The notes under the pieces are model-generated. The model saw only the letters and a list, made by a program, of their open reading frames with translations, was not told the origin of the DNA and made no database searches. 8,053 bases of DNA from Hyphomicrobiales bacterium (GTDB lineage: Bacteria; Pseudomonadota; Alphaproteobacteria; Rhizobiales; Xanthobacteraceae): NCBI GenBank assembly GCA_017304505.1, contig JAFKKQ010000063.1:1-8053 (forward strand). The letters are read 5' to 3'. This document shows, in pieces, positions 5,024-8,053 of the stretch (position 1 is its first letter; every line of letters starts with the position of its first letter). Position numbers and translations under genes: made by a program.

Positions 5024-5329
5024 ATGAAGCTTGGTCGATTGGGTGTACTGTCGGCGGCGATGTTGCTGGCAGGCGGAATGGGAATTGCGACGGCCGCATC
5101 GAATACGCCGTCGGGCAAAGCGCAGAGCGCGACATCGGGCAAGTGTTGGGACAGTGCCTCGCGGCAGATCAAGAACTCGAGTTCGAGCATGAATCAAAAC
5201 CGGACTGCCAGCGGCGCCAAGAAGTCGGGCGGCGTAACGACCGGTTCCGCCTCGACGGATAACTCGATACAGGGCGCGGGTTCTTCGGCGTCCCGGCCAG
5301 CGGCGGCCGCAGGCTTGCCGGACTGCTGA
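5024..5329 (+). CDS. Small secreted Ser/Thr/Gly-rich protein, unknown function
   Basis: This 101-residue predicted exported protein starts at ATG 5024, preceded by GAGGA with 8-base spacing. Residues 1-24 are a signal peptide (MKLGRLGVLSAAMLLAGGMG then IATA|A). The mature chain is low-complexity and polar: SNTPSGKAQSATSGKCWDSA, then SSSSMNQNRTASGAKKSGG and more Ser/Thr/Gly, ending in AGLPDC. It has two cysteines, Cys41 and the C-terminal Cys101, which could pair. There is no recognised domain, and the composition suggests a disordered periplasmic or surface protein. Overlapping frames on both strands were rejected because only this one combines a Shine-Dalgarno, a signal peptide and a terminator after its stop. 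It is probably a one-gene transcript or the end of a two-gene unit with the preceding secreted protein. Confidence 0.75.
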   Translation: MKLGRLGVLSAAMLLAGGMGIATAASNTPSGKAQSATSGKCWDSASRQIKNSSSSMNQNRTASGAKKSGGVTTGSASTDNSIQGAGSSASRPAAAAGLPDC

Positions 5330-5351
5330 CCACGCAGCGGCGAAAAGGACG

Positions 5352-5384
5352 GCACCGGGACATTTGGTTCCGGTGCGTTCTTTT
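5352..5384 (+). terminator. Intrinsic terminator after the secreted protein gene
   Basis: A 10-base-pair stem GCACCGGGAC / GTTCCGGTGC (one G-T wobble) with loop ATTTG (5362-5366) is followed by GTTCTTTT. It begins 23 bases after the stop at 5329. It is the clearest intrinsic terminator in the window. Confidence 0.88.
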
Positions 5385-5426
5385 AAGTGCAGTCGCACGT
5401 TAGCGGCCGTGCTGCTGCCGAGATGA

Positions 5427-5455
5427 TTGGATCGGGGCTGATCGCGAATTATAAT
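5427..5455 (+). promoter_or_regulatory. Candidate sigma70 promoter for clpS
   Basis: A perfect TATAAT (5450-5455) has TTGGAT (5427-5432) 17 bases upstream. It sits between the preceding terminator and the ClpS gene, which favours independent transcription of clpS. The predicted start near 5462 gives a leader of about 35 bases. Confidence 0.55.
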
Positions 5456-5495
5456 ACGTGTCCGGGTACGAAACGGCAGCAGCAATGAGCAGCCA

Positions 5496-5816
5496 GTGAT
5501 CAGCCGGATGGCGGCTAAAACCGTCGAGAAGCCGCAAACAAAAACGGTGCAGAAAACGGAGCGGCCACCGCTCTACAAGGTTATTCTGCTCAACGACGAT
5601 TACACGCCGCGCGAGTTTGTTGTGCTGGTGCTCAGGGCGGTGTTCCGCATGAACGAGAGCCACGCCTATCAGGTGATGATGACGGCGCATCAGCGCGGGG
5701 CCTGCGTCATCGCGGTTTATGCGCGCGACGTCGCCGAAACCAAGGCGAAGGAAGCGACGGAACTCGGTAAGAGCAAGGGCTATCCGCTGTTCTTCACGAC
5801 CGAGCCGGAGCAGTAA
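5496..5816 (+). CDS. clpS: ATP-dependent Clp protease adaptor protein ClpS
   Basis: ClpS binds proteins with N-terminal Phe, Tyr, Trp or Leu and hands them to ClpAP for degradation. The 106-residue product has an unstructured N-tail (1-24) and then the ClpS core: LYKVILLNDDYTPREF at 26-41 with pocket residues Asn33, Asp34 and Asp35, the MMTAHQRG helix with His65, the DVAETKAKEAT motif at 78-88, and the end GYPLFFTTEPEQ. The E. coli gatekeeper Met40 is Arg39 here, and the C-terminus resembles the ClpS2 paralogue of Rhizobiales more than clpA-linked ClpS1. No clpA follows, as expected for ClpS2. The GTG at 5496 gives the full frame; ATG 5508 (102 residues) is an equally possible start, and neither has a good Shine-Dalgarno. 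A tiny ATG frame at 5485-5499 (MSSQ) overlaps the GTG. Confidence 0.95.
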   Translation: MISRMAAKTVEKPQTKTVQKTERPPLYKVILLNDDYTPREFVVLVLRAVFRMNESHAYQVMMTAHQRGACVIAVYARDVAETKAKEATELGKSKGYPLFFTTEPEQ

Positions 5817-5958
5817 TCCAACACCGTCGAAGCGGCGGCCCGCGCCGTTCGAGCAGATAACGATCATCTGTCTTCAGAAAATTGTGAGGGGCATCTTTCG
5901 GCCGGACGGTTTATCCGTCGGGGCGTTGAATGGGAATGGACTGAAAGGACATCGATCG
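5817..5958 (+). other. Spacer with a hairpin between clpS and the DoxX gene
   Basis: GACGG-TTTAT-CCGTC (5905-5919) forms a 5-base-pair stem, extendable past one mismatch (CC/GG). It lacks a downstream T-run. It may terminate clpS transcription inefficiently or lie in the leader of the DoxX gene. No convincing promoter is visible. Confidence 0.3.
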
Positions 5959-6375
5959 ATGCCCATCGAACAGACAACCTCCCGTGTTCCATCCGCCGTC
6001 TCCAGCTTTTCACCCCAGGTTCGCAGCATCGTCCGAATTGTCGTTGCGCTGCTGTTCCTCGAGCACGGCTTATCGCGATTGTTCGGCTGGCCTTCGGCGC
6101 TGCCGACGCCGCCGACGTTCACATTGTATTGGTTCGCGGGCGCCATCGAACTGGCGGGCGGGCTGTTGCTCGCTCTTGGCCTGTTCACGCGGCCGGCGGC
6201 GCTCATCATGTCGGGCGAAATGGCGGCTGCCTATTTCATCAGCCACGCACCGCATAGCTTCTTTCCGATCCTGAATCGGGGCGATGCCGCAATCCTCTAT
6301 TGCTTCATATTCCTGTATTTTGCCTTCGCCGGCCCGGGACCGTGGAGCCTGGACGCGCGGCGGGGGAGAGAGTAA
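5959..6375 (+). CDS. DoxX family membrane protein
   Basis: This 138-residue inner-membrane protein has four predicted helices: about 22-42 (RSIVRIVVALLFLEHGLSRL), 57-76, 79-96 and 109-125. DoxX-family features are the EHGLSRLFGWP motif at the end of helix 1, the FAGAIELAGGLLLALGLFTR stretch with a buried Glu in helix 2, GEMAAAYFISHAP in helix 3, and NRGDAAILYCFIFLYFAFAG before and in helix 4. Family members are small quinone-linked or redox-stress membrane proteins, and the exact activity is unknown for most. ATG 5959 is chosen because AAAGGAC lies about 8 bases upstream and the residues before it in the longer frame look like out-of-gene translation. It lies downstream of clpS and upstream of the NDUFA12-like gene, all on the plus strand, with 142- and 154-base gaps. 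Confidence 0.9.
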   Translation: MPIEQTTSRVPSAVSSFSPQVRSIVRIVVALLFLEHGLSRLFGWPSALPTPPTFTLYWFAGAIELAGGLLLALGLFTRPAALIMSGEMAAAYFISHAPHSFFPILNRGDAAILYCFIFLYFAFAGPGPWSLDARRGRE

Positions 6376-6529
6376 TAAAATACCGCTCTTGCCAAGCCGC
6401 CTGAGCGCTTCGGAGGGCATGCGCGGTGGATGGCAGCGGTCATTGGCCGCAAAATGTGGACATCGCCACAAAGCGCTGGCATGAAACGTCCAGCGGCCGC
6501 GGCCGCGCCCGATCCGATGCAAGGTGGCC
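6376..6529 (+). other. Spacer with two hairpins and a NotI-type palindrome before the NDUFA12-like gene
   Basis: TGTGG-N6-CCACA (6455-6470) and CGCTGG-N10-CCAGCG (6474-6495) are consecutive perfect short stems. They are followed by the 14-base perfect palindrome GCGGCCGCGGCCGC (6493-6506). These lie in the likely leader of the NDUFA12-like gene. No promoter consensus or T-run is clear, and regulatory meaning is not established. Confidence 0.3.
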
Positions 6530-6940
6530 ATGAAGACCTTTCTCCTGCGCTTATTCACCTGGTGGAACGGTCAGACCTTCGGCACCCAGTTCTGGACTTG
6601 GCTATGGGGCGAGTTCGTCGGCGAGGACGAGTTCGGCAATCGCTATTTCCGCACCCGTGGCGGCAAGATCGATCCAGTGCTGCTGATGGAGCGACGTTGG
6701 GTCATCTATAGCGGCCTCGCAGAGGCTACGATGGTGCCGCCGTCCTGGCATGGCTGGATGCATCACACCGTGGACGTGCCGCCGACGCAGGAAGCGTATC
6801 AGCCACGCGCCTGGGAGAAGCCGCACCGACCGAATCTGACCGGCACGCCCGGTGCGCACCGGCCGGCTGGCTCGACCTTGGCGCAGGGGCGGCGGCCGAA
6901 AGCGACCGGAGATTATAACGCGTGGACGCCGGGGCATTGA
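6530..6940 (+). CDS. NADH:ubiquinone oxidoreductase subunit, NDUFA12 family
   Basis: This accessory subunit of respiratory complex I (17.2 kDa / B17.2 / NDUFA12 family) in alphaproteobacteria and mitochondria lies on the matrix/cytoplasmic side, near the junction of the peripheral and membrane arms. The 136-residue product shows the family signatures in order: FTWWNGQTFGT at 9-19, GEFVGEDEFGNRYFRTR, RRWVIYSGLAEATMVPPSWH, GWMHHTVDVPP, WEKPHRPNLTGTPGAHRPAG, and the C-terminal GDYNAWTPGH. ATG 6530 is preferred because AAGG (6521-6524) is spaced 5 bases from it; the in-frame GTG at 6524 would add two residues and overlap that site. In Rhizobiales this gene commonly sits apart from the nuo operon and beside a DUF2155 gene, as it does here. 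Confidence 0.96.
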   Translation: MKTFLLRLFTWWNGQTFGTQFWTWLWGEFVGEDEFGNRYFRTRGGKIDPVLLMERRWVIYSGLAEATMVPPSWHGWMHHTVDVPPTQEAYQPRAWEKPHRPNLTGTPGAHRPAGSTLAQGRRPKATGDYNAWTPGH

Positions 6941-6984
6941 CGCGCGCCGTTCATGGCTGCCTGGCCTCCGTCTGCCTCTCATTC

Positions 6985-7011
6985 GCCTCTGGCGACTATC
7001 GTCGCCGAGGC
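6985..7011 (+). other. Strong bulged hairpin after the NDUFA12-like gene
   Basis: GCCTC-(T bulge)-GGCGAC / TATC loop / GTCGCC-GAGGC forms 11 base pairs with a single bulged T at 6990. It lies 44 bases after the NDUFA12-like stop and about 100 bases before the DUF2155 start. No T-run follows, so it may be a non-canonical terminator, an mRNA 3' stabiliser or a leader structure of the next gene. Confidence 0.5.
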
Positions 7012-7113
7012 AACCGATATCCGCCCTTTCCCGGCCGCATTCCCCATGTTAACCGGGCTCATCGCTTTCTTGGCGCAGGCGACACCCGCTTGAGGCTCAC
7101 TTAAAGCCTGCTG

Positions 7114-8053
7114 ATGGCCCGAATCGGTTTCGTCGTATTGTTGACGTTTGCGGGCGCGCTTGCCGCTTCTCCGGCCGCAGCGCAGTTTCCGAATATCTTC
7201 GACAGCATTTTCGGCCATCCGCCGGAGCGGCCGCCGGCCGATGTACCGAGCCGGCCACCGGCGGCGGTGCCGTCCGAGCCCGACTACATCCCGCCGCGTG
7301 GGCTGCCGCCCGGGCCGCCGCCCGGTTCGCGCTACCAGACCCGGCAGCAGCCGCTGTATCAGGAGCCAGGCCAGCAACGCTATCAAACCCGACAATTTCC
7401 GTCTGACCAGTCGCCTGATTCGCCGATCCAGACGCAGCCGCTGCCCCCGCCGCCCGGCGCCACCGTTGCGCCACCAGGCGCGCGGCCCGCCCCGCCGACG
7501 ATGCCGGCCGCGGTGCCGCCGGACCAACGCCAGCAGCAGCGCGGGGCTGCGCCGCCGGCTCCGTCCGGGCCTCCGCCGACCGACGAGGTCATCGTCGAGC
7601 CGCCGCCGCACAAAATCGCCAATCCGACCGCGGTGTTTTCCGGCCTCGACAAGATCACCGGCCGCATTATCAAGTTCGACGTGGCGATCAATGAGACGGT
7701 GCGCTTCGGCGCGCTCGAAGTGACGCCGCGCGCCTGCTACACGCGGCCTCCGACGGAGACACCCAACACCGATGGCTTTGTCGAGGTCGATGAACTGACG
7801 CTTCAGGGCGAGCTCAAGCGGATCTTCAACGGCTGGATGTTCGCGGCGAGCCCGGGACTCAATGCCGTCGAGCATCCGATCTACGATGTCTGGCTGACGG
7901 ATTGTAAGGGCGCGCCGCAACCGACCGTGGCCGAAGCCCCACCTGCGCCGACCGCTGCGCCCGCGCCATCGTCGCGCGCGCCGCAATCGCCGCGTCGCGC
8001 ACCACAGCAGCAGCGATTGCCGCCCCCGCCTGCGCCGCCTGCGCCGCCCGCGC
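7114..8053 (+). CDS. Exported DUF2155 domain protein, 3' end beyond window
   Basis: The frame from ATG 7114 stays open to the window end (313 codons visible). Residues 1-23 are a signal peptide (MARIGFVVLLTFAGALAASP then AAA|Q). Residues about 36-165 are a Pro/Gln-rich linker with a repeated RYQTRQ (73-78 and 89-94) and runs of four prolines. The DUF2155 domain spans about 167-264, from KIANPTAVFSGLDKITGRII through ALEVTPRACYTRPP and GWMFAASPGLNAVEHPIYDV to WLTDC, with Cys208 and Cys264 possibly disulfide-paired. After the domain a Pro/Ala/Gln-rich tail begins and continues off the edge. The domain's function is unknown, and it is expected in the periplasm. An in-frame TAA at 7102 limits upstream starts, and there is no canonical Shine-Dalgarno. 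The neighbouring NDUFA12-like gene is a usual companion in alphaproteobacteria. Confidence 0.9.
   Translation, partial: MARIGFVVLLTFAGALAASPAAAQFPNIFDSIFGHPPERPPADVPSRPPAAVPSEPDYIPPRGLPPGPPPGSRYQTRQQPLYQEPGQQRYQTRQFPSDQSPDSPIQTQPLPPPPGATVAPPGARPAPPTMPAAVPPDQRQQQRGAAPPAPSGPPPTDEVIVEPPPHKIANPTAVFSGLDKITGRIIKFDVAINETVRFGALEVTPRACYTRPPTETPNTDGFVEVDELTLQGELKRIFNGWMFAASPGLNAVEHPIYDVWLTDCKGAPQPTVAEAPPAPTAAPAPSSRAPQSPRRAPQQQRLPPPPAPPAPPA

Noticed and set aside
4547..5485. Minus-strand frame of 312 codons opposite the two small secreted protein genes
   Set aside because: Arg-rich low-complexity translation, and it runs across a clear plus-strand terminator; the plus frames have Shine-Dalgarno sequences and signal peptides.
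6493..6506. Double NotI-type palindrome as a cloning junction or origin
   Set aside because: Flanking sequence is continuous high-GC genomic DNA with no vector-like features; likely a chance GC palindrome.
6979..7986. Long antisense frame (335 codons) across the DUF2155 gene
   Set aside because: Arg/Gly-rich translation with no domain, opposite a gene with a signal peptide and known domain; a high-GC shadow frame.

Overview
The window looks like chromosomal DNA from a high-GC alphaproteobacterium, most likely Hyphomicrobiales (Bradyrhizobium/Rhodopseudomonas/Afipia-like). The evidence is the GC-rich third codon positions, the NDUFA12-type complex I subunit next to a DUF2155 gene, the alphaproteobacterial style of ClpS, an orphan Bug-type solute receptor, and several small rhizobial-style secreted or zinc-ribbon proteins. 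I see no tRNA, rRNA, transposase, integrase, CRISPR array or phage gene. No stretch longer than about 180 bases lacks a gene.

Left part (1-4424), mostly minus strand. It holds a truncated small membrane protein at the left edge, an exported glutathione peroxidase, and a Tat-exported dienelactone hydrolase-family enzyme. Divergent to the last is a 64-residue 4-oxalocrotonate tautomerase-family protein, the only plus-strand gene here. It converges on a carboxymuconolactone decarboxylase-family protein. Then come a 47-residue basic protein, a TTT-type (Bug/TctC) periplasmic substrate-binding protein, and a 66-residue zinc-ribbon protein. Several family names recall aromatic-compound catabolism, but no ring-cleavage enzyme, regulator or transporter membrane subunit is present, so a pathway is only a hypothesis.

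Middle part (4425-5384), plus strand. Two small predicted secreted proteins, of 100 and 101 residues, have good Shine-Dalgarno sequences and signal peptides but no recognised domain. The first carries two in-frame tandem duplications. The second is preceded by several inverted repeats and followed by the clearest intrinsic terminator in the window.

Right part (5385-8053), plus strand. It contains a ClpS-family N-degron adaptor without clpA beside it, a DoxX-family membrane protein, the NDUFA12-like complex I accessory subunit, and an exported DUF2155 protein with proline-rich arms that runs off the right edge.

I find no convincing new multi-gene system. The points most worth a second look are the two small secreted proteins and the inverted repeats before the second, the tautomerase lacking two of the usual active-site residues, the ClpS with an altered pocket residue, and the unannotated-looking 47-residue gene.
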